A DNA stretch of 64,000 bases from positions 496,001-560,000 of the forward strand of contig JAXLRI010000003.1 of the NCBI GenBank assembly GCA_046331175.1, written 5' to 3'. Below, in pieces: positions 7,994 through 15,706 of the stretch. The notes under the pieces were generated by a model. It made no database searches. It had not been told where the DNA came from and saw only the letters and a list, made by a program, of their open reading frames with translations. Source of the DNA: JAWKIW01 sp046331175 (GTDB lineage: Bacteria; Actinomycetota; Acidimicrobiia; Acidimicrobiales; Acidimicrobilacustridaceae). A program made the translations under genes and the position numbers. Numbering within the stretch: position 1 is the stretch's first letter; the number at the start of each line of letters is the position of its first letter.

Positions 7994-8671
7994 GTGACCC
8001 CGGCCCCCGCCCCCGACCCCGTGCCGCCCGACGGCGCAGCCGGCGGGCCGGAGGCTCCCGCGACCGACGGACCCGACGGCGTCCACGAGCCGCTCGACCG
8101 CATCCTCACCCTGCCGAACGTCATCACCACGGGGCGGCTGCTCTTCTTGCCGCTGTACCTCTGGCTGCTCCTCGGCAAGGACGACCCGCTCGCCGCCGCG
8201 GCACTGCTCGCAGCCCTCGGCGCCACCGACTGGTGCGACGGCTACGTGGCCCGCCACACCGGGCAGGTGTCCAAGCTGGGCAAGGTCCTCGACCCCACGG
8301 CCGACCGGATCATGTTCTTCGTGGCGATCGGCGGGATCATCGCCTCGGGGTACGTGCCGCTGTGGTTCTGCCTCGTCGTGCTGGTCCGGGAGGTCGTCGT
8401 GGCGGCGATCACCGTCACGATCACGGCCCTCGGGGCCAAGCCGGTCGACGTCACCTGGTTCGGCAAGGCCGGCACGTTCCTGCTGATGTTCGCCTTCCCG
8501 CTGCTGCTGGCGGGCGCCGCCGACGTGGCGTTCGCCCCGCTGCTGACGGTGGCGGGGTGGGGCTGTGGGCTCCCCGGGATCGCCCTGTCGTACTACGCCG
8601 CCGTCCGCTACGTGCCCCTGTGGCGGGTGAACCTGCGCGAGGGCCGGGCGGCCCGCCGGGCCGCCGCCTGA
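7994..8671 (+). CDS. CDP-alcohol phosphatidyltransferase
   Basis: A 225-residue integral membrane enzyme that condenses CDP-diacylglycerol with an alcohol to make a phospholipid; PgsA (PG-phosphate) or cardiolipin synthase are likely candidates. After a Pro/Ala-rich tail of ~30 residues, LPNVITTGRLLFLPLY opens the catalytic domain. The metal-binding signature D-x2-DG-x2-AR-x8-G-x3-D-x3-D is complete (DWCDGYVARHTG, then LGKVLDPTADR). Five or six membrane helices follow. The tail is unusually long and acidic. Start chosen by promoter spacing (GTG 7988 would add two residues). Confidence 0.9.
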   Translation: MTPAPAPDPVPPDGAAGGPEAPATDGPDGVHEPLDRILTLPNVITTGRLLFLPLYLWLLLGKDDPLAAAALLAALGATDWCDGYVARHTGQVSKLGKVLDPTADRIMFFVAIGGIIASGYVPLWFCLVVLVREVVVAAITVTITALGAKPVDVTWFGKAGTFLLMFAFPLLLAGAADVAFAPLLTVAGWGCGLPGIALSYYAAVRYVPLWRVNLREGRAARRAAA

Positions 8672-8796
8672 TCGGCCCGGCTCCGGCCGCCACGGGCTGC
8701 CGACGGACGCCCCGCGCCAGGTGAACCGGAGGTGACGGACCTCGGACCCTGCGCGGTGCGGCCGTCCGGGGCTGCCGGTGCCGGGACCCTGGGGGG

Positions 8797-8802
8797 TAGG
8801 TT
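8797..8802 (+). promoter_or_regulatory. -10 element for the nucleotidyltransferase fusion gene
   Basis: TAGGTT, 6 nt before ATG 8809. Confidence 0.65.
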
Positions 8803-8808
8803 CAGGGC

Positions 8809-11295
8809 ATGAAGGCCGTGATCATGGCGGGAGGTGAGGGCACGAGGCTGCGCCCGCTCACCTCCAACGCGCCCAAGCCGATGCTCCCGCTCGTCAACCG
8901 CCCGATGATGGAGCACATCATCGAGCTGCTGAAGCACCACGGCATCGACGAGATCGTGGTGACGGTGGCCTTCATGGCCAACGCCATCCGGAACCACTTC
9001 GGCGACGGCTCCGACCTCGGGGTGCACATGGTGTACGCGACGGAGGAGACGCCCCTCGGCACCGCCGGCTCGGTCCGCAACGCCATGGAGCACCTCACCG
9101 AGCGCTTCCTCGTGATCTCCGGTGACGTCCTCACCGACATCGACCTGTCGAAGATCGTCGCCTACCACGAGGAGAAGGGGGCGCTGGCCACGATCGGCCT
9201 GGCCCACGTCGAGAACCCCCTCGAGTTCGGCATCGTCATCACCCAGGAGGACGGCCGCATCGAGCGGTTCCTCGAGAAGCCGTCGTGGGGCCAGGTGTTC
9301 TCCGACACCATCAACACCGGCATCTTCGTGCTCGAACCCGAGATCTTCGACTACATCGCGCCCGATCAGGCCGTCGACTTCTCCGGTGAGGTCTTCCCCC
9401 GCCTGCTCGCCGACGACCGGCCGCTCTACGGCGCCATCGCCGAGGGCTACTGGGAGGACGTGGGCACGCTCGAGGCCTACCTGTCGGCCCACAAGGACAT
9501 CCTCGACGGCAAGGTCCAGGTGGGCATCGAGGGCTTCGAGCTGACCGACGGGGTGTACCTGGGCGAGGGCGCCGACGTGCACCCCGAGGCCCAGATCGTC
9601 GCCCCCTGCGTCATCGGCGACAACTGCCGCCTCGAGGGCGGGGCCACCGTCGGGCCGTACGCGGTGCTCGGCGCCAACGTGCGCGTGCGCGTCGACGCCG
9701 AGCTCGAGCGTGCCGTCGTGCACGACAACGCCTACCTCGGCGAGGCCGTCCGGCTGCGCGGGACGGTCGTGGGCCGGTCGTGCGACCTGCGCAAGGGCGC
9801 CCGCACCGAAGAGGGCGTCGTGCTCGGCGACGAGTGCTTCATCGGCGAGGACGCCCTGCTCGCCTCGGGCGTGAAGGTCTACCCGTTCAAGACGGTCGAG
9901 GCCGGCGCGGTCGTGAACGACTCCATCGTGTGGGAGTCGCGCGGCGCTCGCAGCCTGTTCGGCCGCGACGGCATCACGGGGCTGGCCAACGTCGACGTCA
10001 CCCCCGAGCTGGCCACCAAGGTGGCGATGGCCTGGGGTTCGATGCTGAAGAAGGGCACGACGGTCATCACCTCGCGCGACTCGAGCCGGTCGGCCCGCAT
10101 GCTCAAGCGGGCGATGATGGCGGGCCTCAACGCCTCGGGCATCAACGTCGAGGACCTCGAGGTCGCGTCGGTGCCCGTGACCCGCTTCATCATCCGGCGC
10201 CCGGCCGCCGCCGCCGGGCTCACCGTGCGCCTGGTCGAGGGCGACCCGCAGTCGACGGTCATCCGCTTCTTCGACGCCAACGGGCTCGACATCACCGAGG
10301 ACGCCCAGCGCAAGATCGAGCGCGTGTTCGCCCGGGAGGACTTCCGTCGGGTGTTCCCCGGTGAGATCGGTGAGATCGGCTTCGCCCCGCGAGCCCTCGA
10401 GCACTACGCGATCGCCCTCGAGAACACCGTCGACATCGAGCGGATCCGAGAGGCCCACTTCAAGGTGGTGATCGACTACGCGTACGGCTCGGTGTCGTTC
10501 GCCATGCCGAACGTGCTGGCCAAGCTGGGCCTCGACGCGCTGGCGGTCAACCCCTTCGTCTCGACGGCCGGCGTGCTGCGCGACCACCTCCACCAGCACG
10601 CCCAGTACGTGGCCGAGCTGGTCCGCACGTCGGGCTCCCAGCTGGGTGGGGTGATCGACCCCGACGGCGAGCGGCTGATCCTCGTCGACGACGGGGGCCG
10701 GGTGCTGTCCGACAACGAGTCGCTGCTGGCCTTCTTGTCGCTGCTGCCGGGCAACCTGCTCGGCGACAAGGTGGCCCTGCCGGTCTCGGCCACCAAGGCG
10801 GCCACCGACCTGCTGGCCGCCCACGACATCGGCGTGCTGCCCACCAAGCTCCACAGCGCGGCCCTCATGGACGCCGCCACCGAGCCCGGTGTCGGCTTCG
10901 CCGCCAACGGCGAGGGCGGGTTCATCCTGCCCGGCTTCGTGCCGGCGTTCGACGCCGCCGCTGCCTTCGTGAAGATGCTCGACCTGCTGGCCCTCGACGG
11001 CCGGCCGCTGTCGGTGATCGTCGACAGCCTGCCGCGGGTGCACATCGCCCACGAGACGATCGTGACCCCCTGGGAGCAGAAGGGCGTCGTCATGCGCAGC
11101 CTGGTCGAGTCCTCCAAGGGGCGCGAGACCGAGCTGATCGACGGCGTGAAGGTCCACCACGACGGGGGTTGGGCCCTGGCCCTGCCCGACCCGGAGGACC
11201 CCGTCACCCACGTCTGGGCCGAGGCGTCCAGCGACGCCGACGCCCGCCGGCTCGCCCAGGAGTACGCCCGGCGCATCCGCCAGCTGGTGCGCTGA
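8809..11295 (+). CDS. Sugar-1-phosphate nucleotidyltransferase fused to a phosphomannomutase-like domain
   Basis: An 828-residue fusion. Residues 1-235 are a nucleotidyltransferase (GGEGTRLRPLT, then LGTAGSVRNA and EKPSWG), expected to make an NDP-sugar, probably GDP-mannose. Residues ~245-370 are left-handed β-helix hexapeptide repeats. Residues ~375-828 have a phosphomannomutase fold, with SRDSSRSARMLKRAMMAGL in domain 1, IDPDGERLILV at the metal loop and NGEGGFILPGF at the sugar-binding loop. The active-site phosphoserine loop (normally TASHNP) is replaced by RLVEGDP at residues 474-480, so the mutase half may be inactive or regulatory. Such fusions occur in other actinobacteria. The product likely feeds cell-envelope mannosylation. 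Confidence 0.9.
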   Translation: MKAVIMAGGEGTRLRPLTSNAPKPMLPLVNRPMMEHIIELLKHHGIDEIVVTVAFMANAIRNHFGDGSDLGVHMVYATEETPLGTAGSVRNAMEHLTERFLVISGDVLTDIDLSKIVAYHEEKGALATIGLAHVENPLEFGIVITQEDGRIERFLEKPSWGQVFSDTINTGIFVLEPEIFDYIAPDQAVDFSGEVFPRLLADDRPLYGAIAEGYWEDVGTLEAYLSAHKDILDGKVQVGIEGFELTDGVYLGEGADVHPEAQIVAPCVIGDNCRLEGGATVGPYAVLGANVRVRVDAELERAVVHDNAYLGEAVRLRGTVVGRSCDLRKGARTEEGVVLGDECFIGEDALLASGVKVYPFKTVEAGAVVNDSIVWESRGARSLFGRDGITGLANVDVTPELATKVAMAWGSMLKKGTTVITSRDSSRSARMLKRAMMAGLNASGINVEDLEVASVPVTRFIIRRPAAAAGLTVRLVEGDPQSTVIRFFDANGLDITEDAQRKIERVFAREDFRRVFPGEIGEIGFAPRALEHYAIALENTVDIERIREAHFKVVIDYAYGSVSFAMPNVLAKLGLDALAVNPFVSTAGVLRDHLHQHAQYVAELVRTSGSQLGGVIDPDGERLILVDDGGRVLSDNESLLAFLSLLPGNLLGDKVALPVSATKAATDLLAAHDIGVLPTKLHSAALMDAATEPGVGFAANGEGGFILPGFVPAFDAAAAFVKMLDLLALDGRPLSVIVDSLPRVHIAHETIVTPWEQKGVVMRSLVESSKGRETELIDGVKVHHDGGWALALPDPEDPVTHVWAEASSDADARRLAQEYARRIRQLVR

Positions 11296-11370
11296 ACGGC
11301 CCTGCCGGCCCCGCCGCGGCGCCCCCGGCGGCCGAGGCTGGACCATGTGTTGAGGGTTGGGCCGATGGGC

Positions 11371-11376
11371 TAGGTT
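11371..11376 (+). promoter_or_regulatory. -10 element for gcvH
   Basis: TAGGTT, 7 nt before ATG 11384. It opens the gcvH-garA-ftsR operon. Confidence 0.65.
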
Positions 11377-11383
11377 GCGCCCC

Positions 11384-11764
11384 ATGAACGTGCCCGACGA
11401 CCTGCGGTACTCCGCGGACCACGAGTGGGCTCGGCTGGAGGACGGCCGGGTGCGCATCGGCATCACCGACTACGCCCAGGACGCCCTGGGCGACGTCGTG
11501 TACGTGGAGGTGCCCGACGTCGGCGCCTCGGTCGCCGCCCACGACAAGCTCAGCGAGGTCGAGTCCACCAAGTCGGTGTCGGACATCTTCGCCCCGGTGG
11601 CCGGAACGGTCGTCGAGGTCAACGCCGAGCTGGCCGACGCCCCCGAGCGCCTGAACGACGACCCCTACGGCGAGGGCTGGATCTGCGTGATCGAGCCGTC
11701 GTCGCCGGCCGAGGTCGACGGCCTCCTCAGCGCCGACGCCTACCGCGCCCTCATCGCGGACTGA
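11384..11764 (+). CDS. gcvH: Glycine cleavage system H protein
   Basis: A 126-residue lipoyl carrier of the glycine cleavage complex; it shuttles the aminomethyl group between P, T and L proteins in the cytosol. The lipoyl Lys is K63 in SEVESTKSVSDI, and the family start YSADHEWARLEDG and end DAYRALI are intact. ATG 11384 is set by the hexamer at 11371; the frame is open upstream but adds non-conserved residues. garA follows after 7 nt. No glycine riboswitch precedes this gene, unlike gcvP. Confidence 0.97.
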   Translation: MNVPDDLRYSADHEWARLEDGRVRIGITDYAQDALGDVVYVEVPDVGASVAAHDKLSEVESTKSVSDIFAPVAGTVVEVNAELADAPERLNDDPYGEGWICVIEPSSPAEVDGLLSADAYRALIAD

Positions 11765-11771
11765 TCAGGCC

Positions 11772-12254
11772 ATGGCGGACGTCTACTGCAACAACTGCGG
11801 GCACCGGAACCCCGTGGGTTCCAACTTCTGCTCGTCGTGCGGTGCCGTCCTCGAGAGCGAGTCCGCCGAGCACACCACCATCACCTTCCACCCCGTGGCG
11901 CCGAGCGACCCGGTCGACGACGAGGTCAGCGTCGCCCTCGACGAGGTCGGCGGCGACGAAGGCGTCCTGGTCGTGAAGCGCGGGCCGAAGGCCGGGACCC
12001 GCTTCGTGCTCGACAAGCCGATCGTCACGGCCGGTCGCCACCCCGACAGCGACATCTTCCTCGACGACATCACCGTCTCCCGCCGCCACGCCGAGGTCGA
12101 GCGGCGCGCCGACGGGTTCGTCGTGCGCGACGTCGGGTCGCTGAACGGGACCTACCTGAACCGCGAGCGCGTCGACGAGACGCCCCTGCGCAACGGCGAC
12201 GAGCTGCAGGTGGGCAAGTTCAAGCTCGTGTTCTTCCTCGGGCCGCCCGAGTGA
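11772..12254 (+). CDS. garA: GarA-like FHA-domain protein with N-terminal zinc ribbon
   Basis: A 160-residue FHA phosphothreonine-binding regulator. Residues 6-23 are a zinc ribbon (CNNCG, then FCSSCG: C6, C9, C20, C23). Residues 34-37 (HTTI) sit where GarA/OdhI carry the kinase-targeted ETTS motif (T35/T36 here). The FHA core is complete: GRHPDSDIFLDD, VSRRHAEVE, GSLNGTYLN. In mycobacteria GarA, controlled by PknB/PknG, regulates 2-oxoglutarate metabolism. The order gcvH-garA-ftsR matches the mycobacterial locus, which supports orthology. The zinc ribbon is extra compared with mycobacterial GarA. Confidence 0.88.
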   Translation: MADVYCNNCGHRNPVGSNFCSSCGAVLESESAEHTTITFHPVAPSDPVDDEVSVALDEVGGDEGVLVVKRGPKAGTRFVLDKPIVTAGRHPDSDIFLDDITVSRRHAEVERRADGFVVRDVGSLNGTYLNRERVDETPLRNGDELQVGKFKLVFFLGPPE

Positions 12255-13099
12255 TGCCCACCTCGATGAGCGATCGCGCCCACCTGTCCATCGGGGAGGT
12301 CCTGAACCTCCTCCAGGACGAGTTCCCCGACATCACCATCTCCAAGATCCGCTTCCTGGAGAGCCAGGGCCTGCTCGACCCCGAGCGCACCCCGTCGGGC
12401 TACCGGAAGTTCTACGACGCCGACATCGAGCGACTGCGGTGGATCCTGCGCCAGCAGCGCGAGAACTTCCTGCCCCTGAAGGTCATCAAGGACCGCCTCG
12501 ACGAGGGCGACATCCCCGAGCTGGCCGAGGCGCCGGCCGACCCGTCACCCGCCCCCGAGGCGCCGGCCGACCCGTCACCCGCCCCCGAGGCGGTGGCATC
12601 GGCCAACGTGGACGCCACGCCGGCCCCGTCGCCGCCCCGCCCGGCCCCGGCGCCGATCGAGGAGCCGGCCCACGCGGCCCCCGCCGACGAGCACGAGCCG
12701 CTCGACCCCGGCGAGACCTCCGTGAGCCTCACCGTCGACGAGCTGGCCCGGGCCAGCGGCCTCACCGCCCGCCAGCTCGGCGAGCTCGAGCGCTACGGCC
12801 TCCTGCACGGCGAGCAGGCCGGCACCACCACTTACTACGACGAGCACGGCCTGCTGGTCGCCCGCACGGCCGCATCCTTCCTGGCCCACGGCGTCGAGCC
12901 CCGCCACCTGCGCATGTACAAGGTGGCCGCCGAGCGCGAGGCGTCGTTCTACGAGCAGCTGGTCCTGCCGCTCGCCAAGCAGCGCAAGGCCAACGCCCGC
13001 CGGCAGGCCCGCCAGACCCTGGGAGACCTCGCCAAGCTGGGCGACACGCTGCACAAGGCGCTCCTGCGCGACGCGCTCCGCGACCACCTCGGCGGCTGA
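12254..13099 (+). CDS. ftsR: MerR-family regulator, FtsR-like
   Basis: A 281-residue MerR-type protein. The winged HTH at residues ~10-70 (SIGEVLNLLQDEFPDITISK, then RFLESQGLLDPERTPSGYRKF) matches FtsR/Rv1828, which controls cell-division genes in actinobacteria. A disordered Ala/Pro linker (~95-155) includes a perfect 30-bp duplication at 12530-12589, coding for APADPSPAPE twice. A second helical domain begins at LTVDELARASGLTARQLG, a second HTH-like helix pair, and ends in a basic helix (KQRKANARRQARQTL). The start ATG overlaps the garA stop by one base (TGATG), so translation is probably coupled. ATG 12266 is an alternative start. Confidence 0.88.
   Translation: MPTSMSDRAHLSIGEVLNLLQDEFPDITISKIRFLESQGLLDPERTPSGYRKFYDADIERLRWILRQQRENFLPLKVIKDRLDEGDIPELAEAPADPSPAPEAPADPSPAPEAVASANVDATPAPSPPRPAPAPIEEPAHAAPADEHEPLDPGETSVSLTVDELARASGLTARQLGELERYGLLHGEQAGTTTYYDEHGLLVARTAASFLAHGVEPRHLRMYKVAAEREASFYEQLVLPLAKQRKANARRQARQTLGDLAKLGDTLHKALLRDALRDHLGG
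12530..12589 (+). repeat. 30-bp direct duplication inside ftsR
   Basis: Two identical 30-nt copies in frame, adding one APADPSPAPE unit to the interdomain linker; likely slippage-prone. Confidence 0.85.
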
Positions 13100-13164
13100 G
13101 CGAGCCGACCGGTCGCGCCCACCGCCGGCGGCCGACTCGTGCCGATCGGCGGGCACCGGGACGG

Positions 13165-13170
13165 TAGGGT
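13165..13170 (+). promoter_or_regulatory. -10 element for the DUF151 gene
   Basis: TAGGGT, 7 nt before ATG 13178. The gene therefore has its own promoter despite lying 78 nt behind ftsR. Confidence 0.65.
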
Positions 13171-13177
13171 TCGGGGG

Positions 13178-13660
13178 ATGATCGAGATGGAGCTGATCGG
13201 CGTCCGGGTCGAGCTGCCCACCAACAACCCGATCGTCCTGCTGAAGGAGACGACGGGTCGCGGCCGGGTGCTGCCCATCTTCATCGGCGGCCCCGAGGCC
13301 ACCGCCATCGCGCTGGCCCTCGACGGCGTCGAGACGCCGCGGCCGATGACCCACGACCTGCTGGTCACCCTGCTCGGCGAGCTCGGCGCCCGCCTCGAGC
13401 GGATCGTCGTGACCGACCTGCAGGAGGGCACGTTCTTCGCCGACCTCCACCTCCAGACGCCCACCGGGCCGAAGGTGGTGTCGAGCCGGCCATCGGACGC
13501 CATCGCCCTGGCCGTGCGGGTCGGCGCCCCCCTGTTCGCCGAGGAGCACGTCGTCGACGAGGCGGCGGCACCGGTCGAGGAGGAGGACGAGCGCGAAGAG
13601 GTGGTCGAGGAGTTCCGCCGCTTCATCGACACCGTCGATCCCGAAGACTTCGCGTCCTGA
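13178..13660 (+). CDS. Bifunctional nuclease domain (DUF151) protein
   Basis: A 160-residue DUF151 protein, the homologue of Rv1829 by sequence pattern and position. Family members have been described as dual DNase/RNase. It shows the characteristic opening MIEMELIGVRVELPTNNP, VLPIFIGGPEATAIAL, the core HDLLVTLLGELGARLERIVV and SSRPSDAIALAVR with the conserved SRPSDA. The C-terminus is acidic (VEEEDEREEVVEEF) and ends in the DFAS-type tail. Whether it is a nuclease here cannot be told from sequence. Confidence 0.92.
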   Translation: MIEMELIGVRVELPTNNPIVLLKETTGRGRVLPIFIGGPEATAIALALDGVETPRPMTHDLLVTLLGELGARLERIVVTDLQEGTFFADLHLQTPTGPKVVSSRPSDAIALAVRVGAPLFAEEHVVDEAAAPVEEEDEREEVVEEFRRFIDTVDPEDFAS

Positions 13661-13687
13661 GCGCCGGCTGACCGACGCCCCGCCACC

Positions 13688-14734
13688 GTGGCCAAGCTGA
13701 TCCCGCGCCGCAGGGTCCCGCGCGGTGGGCGACCCGACCAGGACGACCCCTGGCGGCGGATGCGGCTGAGCCTCGGCCTGCTGGCGGCGGTCGTCGCCAT
13801 CGGCACCCTCGGCTACGTGCTGCTCGGCCTCGGGCCGCTCGACGCCGTCTACCAGACCGTCACCACCGTCGGGACGGTGGGCTTCCGGGAGGTCGGCGAG
13901 GCCACCGGCGCCTGGAAGGTCTTCACCATCGTGCTCATCCTCACCGGGGTGGGCGTGATGCTCTACACGCTGACCGTGCTGCTCGAGGTGATCGTCGAAG
14001 GTCGCCTCACCGACCACCTGTGGAGGCGGCGGATGGAACGAGACATCGCAGCGATGGCGGACCACGTCGTCGTGGCCGGCTGCGGCCGGCTGGGGCGGGC
14101 GATCGCCACCGCGGTCGACAACGCCGGCCGAGCCGTCGTGGTCGTCGACCGCGACGTCGACCGGCTGCAGGCGCTCGGGCTGCCGTTCGTGCCGGGCGAC
14201 GCCACCGACGACGAGGTGCTCGCCGCCGCCGGCGTCGATCGGGCGGCGTCGCTCATCGCCGCCCTCACCACCGACGCCGACAACCTGTACGTCACCCTGA
14301 GCGCCCGGTCTCGGCGGCCGGACCTGTTCATCATCGCCCGGGCCCGCCAGGAGACCGCCGAGCCGAAGCTGCGCCAGGCCGGCGCCGATCGCGTGGTCAA
14401 CCCGCAGTTCCTCGGCGGCACGCGCGCCGCCGCCATGGCACTGCAGCCGAACGTCGCCGACTTCCTCGACGTGGTGATGCACGACGGGTCGCTCGAGTTC
14501 CGCCTCGCCGAGGTCGTGGTGGGGGAGCGCTCGCCCGTCGCCGGCCAGGACCTGCGCAGCTCGCAGCTGCGCGACCGCACCGGCGCCATGGTGCTCGCCC
14601 TGCGCGACCCCGACGGCGACTTCCTCACCAACCCGCCGCCCGAGGCCGAGATCCGGCCCGGCCACGTGCTCATCGCCATCGGGACCACCGAGCAGCTCGC
14701 CGCCCTCGAGGCGATCGTCTCGGGCCGCGGTTGA
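13688..14734 (+). CDS. Two-helix potassium-channel-like protein with RCK/TrkA domains
   Basis: A 348-residue channel protein. Two membrane helices (~28-48 and ~75-97) flank a pore loop with the filter TVGTVGFREV: the TVG is kept, but the second Gly of GYG is Arg. Residues ~115-235 are a TrkA-N Rossmann domain (HVVVAGCGRLGRAIATAV, GxGxxG, then VVVDRD), and ~255-345 are a TrkA-C domain. Members sense NAD(H), Ca2+ or nucleotides to gate K+. It begins with a GTG 27 nt after the DUF151 gene and is probably co-transcribed. This gene is inserted between the DUF151 and MerR genes relative to mycobacteria. Confidence 0.85.
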   Translation: MAKLIPRRRVPRGGRPDQDDPWRRMRLSLGLLAAVVAIGTLGYVLLGLGPLDAVYQTVTTVGTVGFREVGEATGAWKVFTIVLILTGVGVMLYTLTVLLEVIVEGRLTDHLWRRRMERDIAAMADHVVVAGCGRLGRAIATAVDNAGRAVVVVDRDVDRLQALGLPFVPGDATDDEVLAAAGVDRAASLIAALTTDADNLYVTLSARSRRPDLFIIARARQETAEPKLRQAGADRVVNPQFLGGTRAAAMALQPNVADFLDVVMHDGSLEFRLAEVVVGERSPVAGQDLRSSQLRDRTGAMVLALRDPDGDFLTNPPPEAEIRPGHVLIAIGTTEQLAALEAIVSGRG

Positions 14735-14822
14735 GGTCGAGCGTCGGGATGGGCCGGCTCGTGGCGGTGGCGGTGGTCCCCGGATCGTCACGGAGTCGTC
14801 ACGGCATCGGCGGCGACGATCG

Positions 14823-14852
14823 TTGACGCCGGCCCACCGGCGGGCCTACCCT
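14823..14852 (+). promoter_or_regulatory. Classical -35/-10 promoter for the ResR-like gene
   Basis: TTGACG at 14823-14828, an 18-bp spacer, then TACCCT at 14847-14852. Transcription would start near 14859 and leave a leader of about 155 nt. This is one of the few promoters here with a recognisable -35. Confidence 0.65.
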
Positions 14853-14858
14853 GACCCT

Positions 14859-15014
14859 TCGCCACATCCACGTAATTCCGTCGATGTGAGCGTCACGGTG
14901 AGGCTGATGTCGACCTTCACCGTCTGAGCTGTTGCAGCACCTGACCTTCGACCGCAGGGTCAGCACGGAGCCGGTGTCGAGATCTCGACCGGCGCAGCTG
15001 GGAGCACGAGCACG
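14859..15014 (+). promoter_or_regulatory. Structured 5' leader with candidate operator
   Basis: Four successive helices can form: 14863-14868 with 14883-14888 (CACATC/GATGTG); 14895-14901 with 14917-14923 (ACGGTGA/TCACCGT); 14941-14946 with 14958-14963 (CTGACC/GGTCAG); and the 14-bp perfect palindrome GTCGAGATCTCGAC at 14976-14989. The palindrome ends 25 nt before ATG 15015 and may instead be a protein-binding operator. No known riboswitch core was recognised. Confidence 0.45.
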
Positions 15015-15497
15015 ATGGCCACCCCCACCGCCCCTCTCGAGCAGGGGTTCAGCGGCAACAAGACCGCCGAGATCGTCGGGATCACGTACCGGCAGCTCGA
15101 CTACTGGGCCCGCACCGACCTGGTGCGCCCGTCGCTGGTCGACGCCGCCGGCAGCGGAACCCGCCGCCGCTACTCCTACCGCGATCTCCTCGAGCTGAAG
15201 GTCATCAAGAGCCTGCTCGACGCCGGGATCAAGCTCGAGACCGTGCGCGAGGTGTTCGCCTACCTCCGCGAGAACCTCGGTGAGGACGTCACCACCGCCA
15301 ACCTCGTGATCCAGGGCAACAAGAGCGTGCTCATCCAGCGCGACGAGGAGCTCATCGACCTGGTGAAGAAGGGCCAGGGGGTGCTGAACATCCTCCCGCT
15401 GGCCGGCGTGAAGGAGGAGGTCGACGCCCGCATCATCGAGCTGCCCAACGTCGCCGACCTCGGCTCGGCCCGCCAGCGCCACGCCGCCAACGGCTGA
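15015..15497 (+). CDS. resR: MerR-family regulator, ResR (Rv1830)-like
   Basis: A 160-residue MerR-family regulator with the winged HTH at the N-terminus: SGNKTAEIVGITYRQLDYWA, RTDLVRPSL, GTRRRYSYRDLLELK. It is followed by the dimerisation helix KSLLDAGIKLETVREVFAYL and a C-terminal strand-helix part ending LGSARQRHAANG. The sequence and the locus match Rv1830 (ResR/McdR) of mycobacteria, implicated there in growth and division control. The gene has a long structured leader and a perfect palindrome just upstream, so autoregulation is likely. A strong bidirectional hairpin follows. Confidence 0.85.
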   Translation: MATPTAPLEQGFSGNKTAEIVGITYRQLDYWARTDLVRPSLVDAAGSGTRRRYSYRDLLELKVIKSLLDAGIKLETVREVFAYLRENLGEDVTTANLVIQGNKSVLIQRDEELIDLVKKGQGVLNILPLAGVKEEVDARIIELPNVADLGSARQRHAANG

Positions 15498-15523
15498 GCG
15501 AACCCTCCACCCACACCCTCGAC

Positions 15524-15554
15524 CACGACCCTCGACCTCAGGTCGAGGGTCGTG
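15524..15554 (+). terminator. Perfect 15-bp inverted repeat, bidirectional terminator
   Basis: CACGACCCTCGACCT (15524-15538) is the exact reverse complement of 15540-15554, with a single central base. It lies between the convergent MerR and GNAT genes. Confidence 0.65.
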
Positions 15555-15626
15555 CCGCGTCCGGGACCGGGCCTCCTCCGGGGCGCGCTCGCGGGGAGCC
15601 GAACCTCCGGATCGCGGACGCCGTCG

Positions 15627-15706
15627 GCCGGTCAGCCGGTCGGGTGGTCAGCCCGGTCAGCCGGTCAGCCGGTCGGCCGGTCAGCCGGTCAGCCGGTCGG
15701 GTGGCG
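15627..15706. repeat. GGTCAGCC octamer array
   Basis: About eight degenerate copies of GGTCAGCC/GGTCGGCC in tandem, running just past the stop codon of the GNAT gene (stop at 15689-15691). Confidence 0.75.

Noticed and set aside
8608..11466. A 950-codon minus-strand frame opposite the nucleotidyltransferase fusion
   Set aside because: Shadow frame; composition dominated by Gly/Val/Asp/His repeats, no ribosome site or hexamer, and the plus-strand gene has all motifs.
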